Of a stretch of 64,000 nucleotides of DNA, positions 44,062-55,096 are shown piece by piece. Within the stretch, counting starts at the first letter, position 1; the number at the start of each line of letters is the position of its first letter. This stretch comes from Serpula lacrymans var. lacrymans S7.9 (lineage: Eukaryota > Basidiomycota > Agaricomycetes > Boletales > Serpulaceae). The notes under the pieces were generated by a model. The model saw nothing but the letters and a program-made list of their open reading frames with translations. It had not been told where the DNA came from and did no database searches. The translations under genes were made by a program, and so were the position numbers. The stretch lies in assembly GCF_000218685.1 (NCBI RefSeq), contig NW_006763293.1, forward strand, positions 2,601,968 to 2,665,967, read 5' to 3'.

Positions 44062-44689
44062 TGTGTGAGGAATTGATTTTTCTTATCGCATTCCCGTCAT
44101 GTCGTGGTTAGCAGACTCGATCCCCGTCACTCCTCTTGCCCTTGGACTAGAGATTACAGCAGGTGTCTTATTACTTTTATCCTTTTTCTTCTTATTCTCT
44201 ATTCACACTCACATCCTATCGTACCTACAACGAAGGAGACTTGTTGTAGACCCTCAAGAAGATATCCAAATGACATAGTAATGATCCAGTGCTATGTCTG
44301 GGAATACTTTGGAGGAATATTGATAAGCGAAGAAGGTTGTGAGTCAGCGCCTTCTCATGGGCTTACTGATACAGCCAATTGCACATCCCTTACCAATACA
44401 TTTTCTCATACGATTAGTAAATACGATAGATCGGACCACCTTCTCCTTTTTTCTTATTGGTTAGCTGACTGGTCAGACCACTTTCTCCATTTTTCCCTTT
44501 ATCGGTCTGACCATTGCCATTTACTATATAAAGAAGTACATACTTGATGTACTGTTCTCTAGTTCAATATTAGTTTGATTTGCGCTCATACCGATACTCT
44601 TCATCCTCATACCCTGATTCACCGCCTTCCAGTAAGGACTTGACCGGGCATTGTGCTTTGTTATATAGCTTTGTATTTGTTTCCTGACA
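44062..44689 (+). repeat. 5' LTR of the second gypsy element, with U3 ORF
   Basis: 628 bp, TGTGAGGAATTG to TTTCCTGACA. TATA box actatataaagaag near 44,522. It is the inverted near-twin of the solo LTR at 45,654-46,281 (same length). Orientation is fixed by the TATA box and the downstream gag. No TSD is visible, as expected for a truncated element. Confidence 0.75.
44099..44278 (+). CDS. U3-encoded 59-aa single-pass membrane protein
   Basis: Starts 38 nt into the LTR, upstream of its TATA box. It reads MSWLADSIPVTPLALGLE, then a hydrophobic helix of about 19 residues (ITAGVLLLLSFFFLFSIH), then a basic patch (LQRRRLVVD) and a short acidic end. Intact in all three LTRs of this subtype (also 46,246 and 55,668, minus strand), and a diverged homologue is intact in the LTR at 49,147. 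Topology and function are unknown; the codon-level comparison supports it being a real protein. Confidence 0.55.
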   Translation: MSWLADSIPVTPLALGLEITAGVLLLLSFFFLFSIHTHILSYLQRRRLVVDPQEDIQMT

Positions 44690-45653
44690 AAATATTGAAC
44701 TCACCATTCTTCGAATCCTTTTCCAGAGCCACTCTTTGGAAAACTGTTTCCTTACACCCTGAAAAAGACTGTCGTTGCCACTGCACCGGTCTAAACCTTC
44801 ATCATCACCTTCTCCACATCTCTATCATCCCTATCCCTCTCCTCACTATTGTCATTGACCCCTCACTATCCACACCACTACACCTATTGTCGTTCAGTCT
44901 TCTCAAATTGGACGCCTTCTCTACCATCACCACTCTCGTCCAATTCTTTGCATTCTTTGCCATCATCAAATACCTACAAACCAGACTCGTCAGCAACGTT
45001 GTATACTTCCATCGTGTCTACATCCCAACAGCTCTCAGAAGAGTGGGTATCAGATGCGGACTGCAGACACCAGAGAGATTTCCTCGCAGCCCTCAACAAA
45101 CTGCTCCCGGTCCTCCCCGTCCCTACCGAAGCCCGTACTCCAGATGCGGAAGGAACGGTCGAACAGATCACTGAGTTGTATCAAGACTCCTCTGCTTCGT
45201 CTTCTCCGATCGATCCGATCGAGGAAATCATCCTTGACATAAACGATGCCCTCGCTCTCACCCAGTCTATTTTTTACCATTCCACCATCTGTAGGAGAAA
45301 TTCTCGCAGTCTCGAGGAGGTACTCCAACGTCTCCGACAGAGCATGGAGATAACTTTTAATCTTCATATCCCTGCGGCACGAACAAATTCTGTTGATCAA
45401 CTACTTCGAGAGCCTAGTACGCCCGAGTTACGAGAATACTCAGAGCGTTAAGCTTTTGAAGGGAGTAGCCAACGTACAAGAGCGAAACCTGCAACTTATT
45501 TTGCAGAGCCATATTCCGGACCTCCTCGACCTTTATCAAATTCGCCCTCTTTCTTTCCCTGACATACCCAGCCACCTCCTCCCCTACGACTTCCAACACA
45601 CCTTGCTTTGCAGCATTGTGTTAAGAAAGAGGCCTCACGAAGAACCCACCTAC

Positions 45654-46281
45654 TGTCAGGCAACAAATACGAAGCTATATAACAAAGCTCAATGCCTGGT
45701 CAAGTCCTTGCTGGAAGGCGGTGAATCAGGGTATGAGAATGAAGAGTATCAGTATGAGCGCAAATCCAAACTAATATTGAACTAGAGAATGATACATCGA
45801 GTATGTACTTCTTTATATAGTGAACGGCGATGGTCAGACCGAGAAAGGGAAGTACTGAGAAAGTGGTCTGACCAGCTAGCTAACCAATAAGAAAAAAAAG
45901 AGAAAGTGGTCCGATCTATCGTATTTACTAATCGTATGAGAAAACGTATTGGTAAGGGATGTGCAATTGGCTGTATCAGTAAGCCCATGAGAAGGCGCTG
46001 ACTCACAACCTTCTTCGCTTATCAATATTCCTCCAAAGTATTCCCAGACATAGCACTGGATCGTAGCTATGTCATCTGGATATCTTCTCGAGGGTCGACA
46101 ACAAGTCTACCTTGTTGTAGGTACGATAGAACGTGAGTGTGAAGAGAGAATAAGAAGAAAAATGATAAAAGTAATAAGACACCTGCTGTAATCTCTAGTC
46201 CAAGGGCAAGAGGAGTGATGGGGATCGAGTCTGCTAACCACGACATGACGGGAATGCGATAAGAAGAATTGATTCCTCACA
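45654..46281 (-). repeat. Solo LTR in gag, TSD CCTAC
   Basis: 628 bp, reverse-oriented copy of the LTR at 44,062-44,689. CCTAC lies on both sides (45,649-45,653 and 46,282-46,286). Together with the 5' LTR it makes a 628-bp inverted repeat separated by 964 bp. Confidence 0.88.
46067..46246 (-). CDS. U3-encoded 59-aa membrane protein, second copy
   Basis: Same protein as at 44,099 with a few replacements (Val to Ile in IPITPLALGLE, a Gln-Gly change in the basic patch). Start and stop positions are identical, and it is intact in this solo LTR. Confidence 0.5.
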   Translation of the reverse strand: MSWLADSIPITPLALGLEITAGVLLLLSFFFLFSLHTHVLSYLQQGRLVVDPREDIQMT

Positions 46282-47204
46282 CCTACGATATCCCATCCTC
46301 ATTTTTTACATCCGACTACTACGACACCTACTCCGCCTCTCCTGTCAGTTACCAACCGATCCAATACTTCTGCATCGGCAATCATCTGGACCACCTTTTC
46401 ATTGTCCAATATCTGACACGACTTCGCCGAACTCTCTACCTCCCCGAAATCCAAGATCTTGACGCATTCGGACCACAGTTTGGTCTTCAACACAGCACTT
46501 CTATCGTAATCGTCACGCCCTCTACCAAAGATCATATTCGACGAGTTGTCGCTGCGTTAGCACAATTTGATCAGCTCATCGCAACCGCTCAGAGGAAATC
46601 CCATGACGGAGAAGATTACACGACCGAAATCGACAATATCCGACACGTTTCAGAATACGTCGACGAATATTACTGGATCTTAGAAATCCTCACACCATTT
46701 GTCATCAACCAACAATCTGATCATCCCGAACGTTTTATTGTTACAGTCCTCCAAAGCGATTTCTGGGCCGTTGTTAATCATAGCTCACGAACTCGTATCT
46801 ATTCACAGTACTCGTATACCTACCAAGGTCGAAGAGGAGAAGCATCACTCATTCCGACAGTTGAACAGCTTTTTGCACCCTGCACAGAAAGGATAGAACG
46901 AGAAACGGGAAGTTTGTTAACAGATATAGTTGGAGGAGAATCTAGCGACGAAACAGAGTCGGAAAGCGAAGAGTCTACTCAAAGCATAGAGTACTGGAAG
47001 CCCCAGGAAGCAGAAGGAGGAGATTTCCCTAGTAACTTTGAGTTTGACCCGGACTTTAATTAAATAAAAAAGACTCGTTATCTAAAGACTCGTTATCTAA
47101 CCCATTAAAAAACTGGAGCCCTATCGAGAACCCCGTCCTCTGGTCACTCCTGACACACCTCCCCCACAATCTCTAGGAGCTGCTGCGGAAGCTCTAGAAC
47201 CCGA

Positions 47205-49016
47205 TGTCATGCACCAAAGTTGATTGGTAGCATGGACAGGTGTCAATAACAAAGCGAATATTCAAAAAGACTTGCCTTTGCGCCACACAGGCACAGTGCC
47301 ACGTGGAATAGTAATTAATATTGCCTGTTTCGAACTTGTGGCTGATCAGCACCACCTCTATTAGGCAATCCAGTCACGCTCACCTTTGCTTTTCCATTCG
47401 GTACTTTCCGCATTTCGGCATTTCGGCAAATTTTCACGTCGCCACTGGCTACACATTGCATTGCGCCCTCGCTTTTGTCGTTTCCCTTACTCCCCTTCCT
47501 TTGCCTAGCCCCACCATGGGCCCCTTCCTCTCCTTTTTATTCTCACCTGACGGTCGTTTCTGGGTCCCCATTCTAATCCACTTTTTCGTCACCTCCACCC
47601 TCCTCCTCATCTTATTTGCACCCCCACCATTTCTGATGTCACCACTTCCTATCCGCTTCCGTCGCCAATCCGTAGACTACCACGTGCCACTGCTGATATC
47701 AGCAAAGCCCCGGCGGCCGGTTCAAATAGGGCAACAGGTCCATCTTTATGACGTTGATCTACCATCATATACTATCAAAACATTGGTCGCTCGTCTTGCC
47801 TGGTTGGAGCGTGGGTGGGTAGTTTTTGAGCTGGAGAAGGTTCATCCCCTTGCGTTGCCCATGTTCATCGCTGTCCCATTCACTTGGGTACACTTATCTT
47901 TTGTCCATTGTCTTCGCTACAGCTACACCTATCACACGCTGCCTGGGACTCACTTGTTCCAAATTGGAACTACTCCTCTCCCTCCCTCATTTGATCAGGT
48001 GGTCCAACACAACCAGTCCATTGGTAAGGCCATGGAACTGTCGGATTTGGACTAGGTGGTGGACCGGTGGCTCCAGTTTCTTTTTCTTCAGCAGAACATT
48101 CATTTACAGTGCGATTATTTTTGATTTTTGAATCATTTTTATGGACACATATTTTTTTAGAATGCCTGACTGACAATAAAGGAACTGTGTTGATACTGAT
48201 AGTTTTTGCCTTGCCCTTTTTTTACTGCATCTTCCCATGACATCATGATTTTCCTGCTCTCTTTTTGCTATTGGACTTTACATTATGGCTGTACAAACCT
48301 GTGACATTACTCACAACATTCATTGTTCTATCCCTTTCTTTTCCTTTTTTTGACAATCTTATCCTGTACTACCTATGCAGGATTTGTCAGCGTACATTCC
48401 TTCCTTCATATTCTTTCTCATTCTTTTTGCACAGCTATACTGTGCATAGCCTACTTTTCTTTTACTATATAAACCCCTGTATTTTACCTTGTAGAAAAAA
48501 AAAGCACTCGATTCCAGACTTCTTCTCCAATCTTAAGTCCACTTCTTACTGCTACTTGTGATCCAGTGTGGTCACAACACTTCCCACTGTTAACACTGTT
48601 AACTGCTGTCATCGTCCCACTTTTGAAGTCATTATTATCCCTTTCGATTAGAGTCCTTCTGAGCACTACAGTTTGTGCGTCAGGAGCCTGCTATCACTGG
48701 GAACCTCGTCACCTCTTCATCCTTGTCGTTCTCAAACCTACCTTGTGCTACAATTAGCAAGGTAGTGCTCATCTATACTCGTCACTAAGCCCCTATCATC
48801 TATAAATTCAACTATCCCTCCTCCTCAAAACCCACACCCATACATCTCTGGGTATTACTTTGAAGGATCTTCATACATACCACCCCACGAACAACCAGAG
48901 CACCCACTGTTCTAGGAGGCAAAGCCCATAAACAAGTTCCGTGGAATCTGGGAGGATTGTTTGTTAGTTTGTTTTTGTGTGTGGTTTTCTAACAACAGTT
49001 CTCATCATCAACACCA
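47205..49016 (+). mobile_element. 1.8-kb LTR-like repeat, copy C
   Basis: Colinear with copy A from TGTCATGCACC to CATCATCAACA. It splits the gag extension between two GAT codons (ALEPD and LYQSAG), with only CGAT shared at the two junctions, so a 4-5 bp target duplication is possible but not clean. TATA box actatataaacccc near 48,461. Confidence 0.7.
47516..48055 (+). CDS. Repeat-encoded membrane-anchored protein (copy C)
   Basis: 179 residues, one residue shorter than copy A (one Leu fewer in the membrane helix), with the same Kozak start and the same C terminus MELSDLD. Differences from copy A are few and scattered. The frame is open throughout. Confidence 0.55.
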   Translation: MGPFLSFLFSPDGRFWVPILIHFFVTSTLLLILFAPPPFLMSPLPIRFRRQSVDYHVPLLISAKPRRPVQIGQQVHLYDVDLPSYTIKTLVARLAWLERGWVVFELEKVHPLALPMFIAVPFTWVHLSFVHCLRYSYTYHTLPGTHLFQIGTTPLPPSFDQVVQHNQSIGKAMELSDLD

Positions 49017-49146
49017 ACGATCTGTATCAATCAGCAGGACTGGAAAACCTTCCTCCCCCACCTCTGACTCCAGAACCCGAAAACCAACCCGACGATTGGT
49101 TCGATCAGGAATCTTTAGACCTTGAACCTGATCCAGCAGCAGCGAT

Positions 49147-49843
49147 TGTGAGGCAACGATAAACTATAACAAAAACGAAACCTGTCTCCTTCTGCACTTG
49201 CAGGGAGTAAGGGGTTCGATGAGCTTGAGGTCGACAGACGCTAGTAAATATAGCGAGTAGAGGACTTTGAGAGGTAAGCTTCAAAGGTTCTTGTTGAGGA
49301 GTAAAGCGGGTAAATTCAGTAATAGAAAACTAAGGAGCCATACATGAATAGGTAAGGCTTTATATAGTGAACTGTTCGTTCCTCAGACCGAAAGGAGAAT
49401 ATACGAAAAGTGGTCTGAGGAATTAATCAACCAATAAGAAAAAGGGGAAGTAACTATCGTACGACTTTTGACTTGATTAATCAGCAGGTGAGAGACTTGT
49501 ACTAATAATAGAGGATTGTCACGTGTGTTCAGGAACCGTATCCTCATAATGAGGTACGATCCTGAATAAGGCGTTATTAGTATAACCAGGCTTTACTGGG
49601 GCTTGGAGCTGGTTGGCGAGATGCCTACTACCAGTCCCTACCCAGTGTGCTGGCTGGCTGGGAGCGATACCCAGTCTCTGATCTGTGATATAAAATGGTA
49701 GCGATGGTTAAGAAAGCCTGTGAGGGCTATGAGAAGTAAAACGGCAAAGGATACCTCTAGCCCTAGAGCCAGAGGTGTAATGGGAAAAGCGTTCGAGAAC
49801 CAAGACATAGCGAAGATAAGAAAATAATGAAATGGTCCTTACA
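49147..49843 (-). repeat. Diverged solo LTR (second subtype), TSD GCGAT
   Basis: 697 bp; on its own strand it begins TGTAAGGACCATTTC and ends near GTTGCCTCACA. GCGAT flanks both sides (49,142-49,146 and 49,844-49,848). It shares end sequences, TATA motif (cactatataaagcc) and the U3 ORF position with the 628-bp LTR family but is otherwise strongly diverged. Confidence 0.82.
49638..49808 (-). CDS. U3-encoded 56-aa membrane protein, diverged homologue
   Basis: Starts 36 nt into the LTR. It begins MSWFSNAFPITPLALGLEV, followed by a hydrophobic helix (FAVLLLIALTGFL) and a polar tail. In the TPLALGLE block five of eight codons differ from the 44,099 ORF, all at synonymous third positions. The C-terminal tail is unrelated. 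Confidence 0.55.
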   Translation of the reverse strand: MSWFSNAFPITPLALGLEVSFAVLLLIALTGFLNHRYHFISQIRDWVSLPASQHTG

Positions 49844-50908
49844 GCGATGACCGACGAAACAAATCAAGGTAGCAAGGCTGTCCTTGCCACTCCTCCGTTC
49901 GAATTCATCGGTAAAAAGGAAATGTACGTGGACTGGAAGAACGCCTTAGCAAACTACTTTTTCGCCTATCCCAGAAGTTTCCAAACCAACTCCTCCAAAA
50001 TCCTCTTCGCATTATCCCGAATCCCGTCCAATAAAGCCAATGACGCCTGTCACACATGGAAGGCAAATTTCAACAACAAAACCGCAGTGCTAGGAGACCT
50101 ATTTGCACCACGGAATTGGGGAACTATCTCGGAATTCATCAAGGAATTAGATAACAAATTCCTAGATCCCCATCTCAAGTTACAAGCAGAAATTGCCCTT
50201 CATAATTACGAACAACGAGAAATGACGGTAGACGCATATTTTGGAGGACTCGAATCCAAACTTATGGAAGCAGGATTACCACCAGACGCAGATGAAAGTT
50301 ATCCGTTCATTCACAGTATCCTTCGCCGCAACCTCTCTCAATTCCTTCGTGATCATATCTCGCAGCAGGAAAACCTACCCACCACGTACTTAGAATGGAA
50401 GGCAGCAGTGAGGAAATGGGAACAGCAAAACGAAGTACTTAATCTGGAAAGGAGGAGAGATAAACCCCCTCAACAGAGGCTGCCATCTCAGTACCAACGA
50501 TATCAACCGCATTATCAACAGAACCAAAACTACCCCCCACCACAGCATCGACAAACAGTACCGCGAACAGAGACGCGAAGACCACGGTATATCCAACAAC
50601 GACCGTATTATACTCCATCACAAAGACCACCGCCCCAGAATGCAATCCACCCAAACACAGCAGGAACATTTGGAGGATCAGGTGTACCTATGGAGATTGG
50701 GAGTTCCAACACGCAGAGACAATGTCGGCCCAACCCGAATGTTACTTGTTACAATTGTGGCGAACAAGGCCACATTGCTAGAAATTGCCCACATGGAAAG
50801 ATGGCAATACGATATATGGAAACGGAGGAAACCAGAGACACTCCCACTGCATTGTCATTAAAAGAAATTGAAGCGCCTCCGAAGGATTTTCAGAAAGGTC
50901 AGGAGTAA

Positions 50909-53900
50909 GCACAGACTCTCTGACCTGTAATGTTGTACTTAACCCTCGTATGATACCAACGACTGCAATAAAACGAGTTGATCAACATCTACGTGCTGTA
51001 ACCGAAACCTACGCAAAGCCACATTCACCGGAATGGTTGGCCAAACGGATCAAAGACCAGAAACCAGAAAGAGCAAGTGCTCTGTTACAAAACTGGGCCC
51101 ATAAAGATCACTACGAGCATATCACCCTGCAAGCGATACAGAAGCTCAAGAACCACGACGAAGAGAATATTGTAGAACGCATCCATGCTTATACCTCACC
51201 GCACAACCCCATGCCAAAACAAAGCCTCCATGTCATTTCTCAAGTCACTACCACAGATGACAGACAGACATTCACCGTACCAACCCTTATCGACTCTGGT
51301 TGCACCAACTCAGTTATTGATTGAAGCCTGATTGACAAGTACACTCTCAATACTACGCCCCTGCCCATCCCTCTTGACGCCGCAGGAGGCGATGGTTGAT
51401 CCCAGAAAGTAACGCACTATGTCACTCTTCACATCAATGTGAAAGGGAAAGAACATTTGATAGATGTCATTGTAGCATCCCTACTTTCACCGCGCATACT
51501 GCTTGGATACGACTGGTTAATACTTACTAATCCAACAATTGATTGGCGGGCCAACAAGATTACCTTCCCTGCCAATGATCCAGAGTATCATCCTAAAGAA
51601 GGGGATAAAATCCTAGCCATCGATCTTGAAACACAAATCATGGAGATAACACAGCTAGAATTGAATGCTTTTGCCACTAAAAGTCAACAAATTGCTGAAT
51701 CCTCCGAAAAGGCAAAGTCAAAACTCACCTTCCGAGATGTCGTGCCCCCAATCTACCATGAATTTGAACCCGTTTTCACCAAAGAATCATTTGACAAACT
51801 TCCCCCCAAACGTCCTTGGGACCATGCAATTGAGTTAGTACCCAAGGCTAATGGTCTTGACTGCAAAATGTACCCTCTTAGCCGAGACGAACAACACCAT
51901 CTGTTACGATAACACAATTTCCGGACATCTCCTTTCCTTTTATTCTCCGCTTTAACTTTATATACTTTAAGTGCCACGCGGCATTTCCCTTTCTCGCGCT
52001 GCATTGCCTTTCTTTTACTTTTAGACTTAACTCTCTCACGCAGTGGAGCTGGCCATACGGGCTAGGCCCTATGACATCATCAGCCACTGCCTTCATCAGC
52101 TGTATAGTACACATGTACAAACAAACCTGTAGTAGTATATATACCCCAATAAATCCAGGAGACTCCTCAGCGAGTCCTCCTGTTGTATACCAACAAACTC
52201 TCTGCAGCTTAAGGGGTAACCACTCCCTCAACATCTTCTTTATAGTGTGTTCTTGTGTGCGCCAGAGTAACTAACTCTTGGTCGTTACACCATCTAGACA
52301 AATTCCTTAACGAAAACCTAACAAGTGGACGGATTCGAGTATCTAAATCACCCTACGCATCACCATTCTTCTTTATCAAAAAGAAAGATGGTTCACTACG
52401 CCCTGTCCAAGACTATTGCAAGCTGAATGAGCTTACCATAAAGAATCGCTACACCCTCCCCCTCATATCCAAACTCATCGATAAACTCAAAGGTGCCAAC
52501 TACTTCACGAAACTAGACGTACGATGGGGATACAACAACGTCCGAATCCAAGAAGGAGACGAACACAAGGCCGCTTTCAGGACCAATCACGGCCTGTTTG
52601 AACCCCTTGTTATGTTTTTTGGACTTACCAACTCGCCAGCGACCTTCCAAACCATGATGGATCACCTCCTAAGAGAACTAATCACGGAAGGAAAAGTTAT
52701 TGTATATTTAGACGATATCATGATCTTCACGGAAACACTTGAGGAACATCGCCAAATAGTCACCAAAGTCCCATATCCTGCAACAAAACCAGTTGTATCT
52801 TAAACCGGAAAAATGCGAATTCGAGAAACAGGAAGTCGAGTACTTAGGCATGATCATCTCCAAAGACACTATCCGTATGGATCCGTTAAAAGTTGCAGCG
52901 GTCACTGACTGGCCTGCACCAAAGAATAAAAGAGAACTCCAATCATTCTTAGGGTTCTCTAACTTCTATCGACGATTTGTCAAAGACTACGGACGAATTG
53001 CAAAACCACTCACTGTGCTCACCGGAAAAGTTGACTGGACCTGGAAAGACGAACAAGAGACATCCTTCGAAACATTGAAGAAAACACTTACTACTGCTCC
53101 CACCCTCGCTATACCAAACGATGACGACCCGTTCAAACTAGAAACCGACGCCTCTGACTTCGCTGTAGGAGCCGTCCTGTCCCAGAAGCAAAATGATAAA
53201 TTCAGACCCATAGCATTCCTCTCGAAAGCTCTTACCCCTGCAGAACGAAACTATGAAATTTACGATAAAGAGATGCTCGCAGTCATGACGGCGCTAGATG
53301 AATGACAACATCACCTTGTAGGATCGAAACACCCCTTCACTATCTTCACAGATCACCAAAACCTCCTTTACTTCCGTCAACCTCAGAAATACAATCGACG
53401 CCAAGCTCAATGGTCGTCTCAGCTTGCAGATTATAATTTCAAAATGGAACACGTCAAAGGAAATCAAAATACAAAGGCTGACCTGTTGAGCAGACGAATC
53501 GATCATCCTAGAGGCACAAACGATAACAAGAATCAGACACTTCTCCCAGATGTACATTTTGAAATACTTGACACCAACGAAGGATATCTACCGGATATAC
53601 GTCGAAGCTTCCAGAAACAAGACGACGTAGTAAAGAAGAACTTGAAAGAGAAGCCGGATACCTGGAAGATGAAGGATAGGATCGTCTGGATCAAAAGAGA
53701 ATCCGCGACGAGTTCCTACCCGATCCCATTAGCTGACCGTGTATACGTTCCCCGAAACCACGAATTACGGGCGCGAATATTGAAAGATTATCATGACAAA
53801 GTTCTGGCTGGACACCCAGGAGAAAGAACAATGTTTGAACGAGTAAACTGAGAGCTCTGGTGGCCGAGTCTTCGTACAGATATCAGACGATATGTACAAG

Positions 53901-54060
53901 GGTGCGAGAATTGTCAACGCACCAAGGCACATCGGACAAAGCCTAACGCCCCTCTACACCCAAACCCGATACCAGATCGGCCTTGGCAGATTATCACCAC
54001 CGATCTCATAGACGCATTACCGGAGTCCAAGGGCTACACTGCCGTTCAGGTCTTTGTTGA
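50909..54060 (+). pseudogene. Pol of the second gypsy, interrupted and truncated
   Basis: Pol is in the -1 frame after gag. Protease [25 protein letters not shown], RNase H ETDASDFAVGAVLS and the integrase zinc region (DKVLAGHPGERTM, CENCQR) are present. In-frame stops at 51,322, 51,398, 53,303 and 53,849 are all TGA. A frameshift lies near 52,775. The chromovirus solo LTR sits at 51,902. The sequence stops in the integrase core after LPESKGYTAVQVF. The expected frameshift heptamer near the gag end reads GGATTTT, one transition away from GGGTTTT. Confidence 0.82.
51902..52289 (+). repeat. Solo LTR of the chromovirus family, TSD CCATC
   Basis: 388 bp matching the LTRs at 33,077 and 38,910 with scattered differences, so it is older than that insertion. 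CCATC occurs on both sides (51,897-51,901 and 52,290-52,294). Without it the pol frame reads EQHHLDKFL. Confidence 0.93.
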
Positions 54061-54475
54061 ATTTTTTGTTTGTTGTGCTTTTGCAACTACAGCACACAGC
54101 ACCCCCTGGAAAGGAAGCAAAGATGGAATACCATGAACTGAAGTAGCAGCTGAAAACACATGTGCAGTGGTATTACAAACATACTTGTCTAGCATGATAC
54201 ATACTAACCTACAAGCTATGCCAGGAATCCCGCAAAAGCGACCAAGTCCCCCAGGCTGCGACTTTCGCAGCCTGGGGTAAAAACCAAATGATCAGGTCAC
54301 ATGGTCAAAATTGATCAAACAGTCAATCAATTTTGATTGACCGATTTTGAACCTGCCTTCAAATGGCGGAGTTGCCCGTCAACCAGTAGCGTACATATGA
54401 AATAAACAAGGATTCTGTCGGTAGAAAACACATCTGAACGGTGTCCAAGCAGCATTTTGTTGCTAGATTCTGTCA
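54061..54475. other. Segment upstream of the helicase fragment, with a strong hairpin
   Basis: Unrelated to the gypsy element on its left. It holds a perfect 13-bp inverted repeat with a 3-nt loop at 54,249-54,277 (ccccaggctgcga-ctt-tcgcagcctgggg) and, just after, an AT-rich 11-bp inverted repeat at 54,305-54,337. These could mark a transposon end or promoter region. Confidence 0.45.
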
Positions 54476-54772
54476 ATGCTGACCCCAGTCGGCACATCCA
54501 AACCATTCCAATTCAGTACACCCACCGATCATACTCTTGCATGCCAAATACTTGCGAAAACATTGCCATTTGAACCACACAACTACCAGATTGAAGGAGT
54601 GTGTCAATGCCTAGATGGCAAGGACCTCCTGGCTATAGTTCCGACAGGAGGTGGAAAGACAGCGTACTTTTATATGTACATGCTAATCCTAATTGCAATA
54701 TCCGAAAATTCAAGTACTATTACCCCATCCCCCACTGTGCGGCCAGTGAACATATTTTGGAGGGCTGTATAG
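54476..54772 (+). pseudogene. Fragment of a RecQ-like DEAD/DEAH helicase
   Basis: 98 codons with a Q-motif-like LPFEPHNYQIEGVCQCL and Walker A IVPTGGGKTAYFY. The frame ends before the DEAH box and the following sequence does not restore it. RecQ-like helicases of this kind are multiplied in many Agaricomycete genomes, often near transposons. It is a truncated copy. Confidence 0.65.
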
Positions 54773-55096
54773 AGATGGCTTTATGTTGGTTCATTCCCCT
54801 AGGTGTTCTGTATACATTGTTGTGAACTGGAGCCTTAGGATGGGTTTCTTCACTCATTGTTGTTTTTTTTGCAGTCAATCCTGGCACTTAGGATTGGTAC
54901 ATTGATGCTCTGGCACTGCAGTTGCCAGCTTACTAATTACAAAAGAGGTGTGGTAAATTCTTATCACTGAATGTTGGCACTGAATGCCTTAGCAACGGTA
55001 TAGCCTCACCAATAACAGCAGACCTTCCTTTGGAAGAAACAACTTTCTTTCTCCAATCAGGTCTGTCTATGGGAGACTAGTAGGCTCGTACCCAGC
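54773..55096. other. Spacer between helicase fragment and solo LTR
   Basis: No gene seen. It may be the remainder of the decayed helicase locus. Confidence 0.35.

Larger units (their letters stand above)
44849..50908 (+). pseudogene. Gag of the second gypsy, long N-terminal extension, split by three insertions
   Basis: Pieces: 44,849-45,653 (frame changes near 45,395), 46,287-47,204 (with a TAA near 47,061), 49,019-49,146 and 49,849-50,908. The N-terminal part is helical and acidic; RIYSQYSYTYQGRRG resembles RVYSQDYVFRGQ in the minus-strand gypsy Gag, so both have the same extension. The last piece is the capsid (FEFIGKKEMYVDWKNALANY) plus CCHC knuckle CYNCGEQGHIARNC. Junction codons join in frame once each insertion is ignored (for example EEPTY to DIPSS, PAAA to MTDE). 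Confidence 0.65.
44062..54060 (+). mobile_element. Second plus-strand Ty3/gypsy element, defective and multiply interrupted
   Basis: 5' LTR 44,062-44,689, then gag (44,849-50,908) and pol (50,909-54,060). It is interrupted by a solo LTR of its own kind at 45,654, a 1.8-kb repeat at 47,205, a related solo LTR at 49,147 and a chromovirus solo LTR at 51,902. In three cases removing the insertion and one TSD copy restores the reading frame. The element is truncated in the integrase at 54,060, and no 3' LTR of it is present. Confidence 0.75.

Noticed and set aside
44062..46281. Inverted 628-bp repeats read as a DNA transposon with long terminal inverted repeats
   Set aside because: The right copy has its own 5-bp TSD (CCTAC) and splits a gag frame, so the two are independent LTRs in opposite orientation.
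47205..49016. Firm classification of the 1.8-kb repeat as a solo LTR
   Set aside because: TG...CA ends and a TATA box fit, but none of the three copies shows a clean 5-bp target duplication, so I kept it as LTR-like.
49638..49808. U3 ORF as an antisense LTR transcript product
   Set aside because: First considered because it is antisense to the adjacent gag, but the host LTR is an inserted solo LTR on the minus strand; relative to its own TATA box the ORF is sense.
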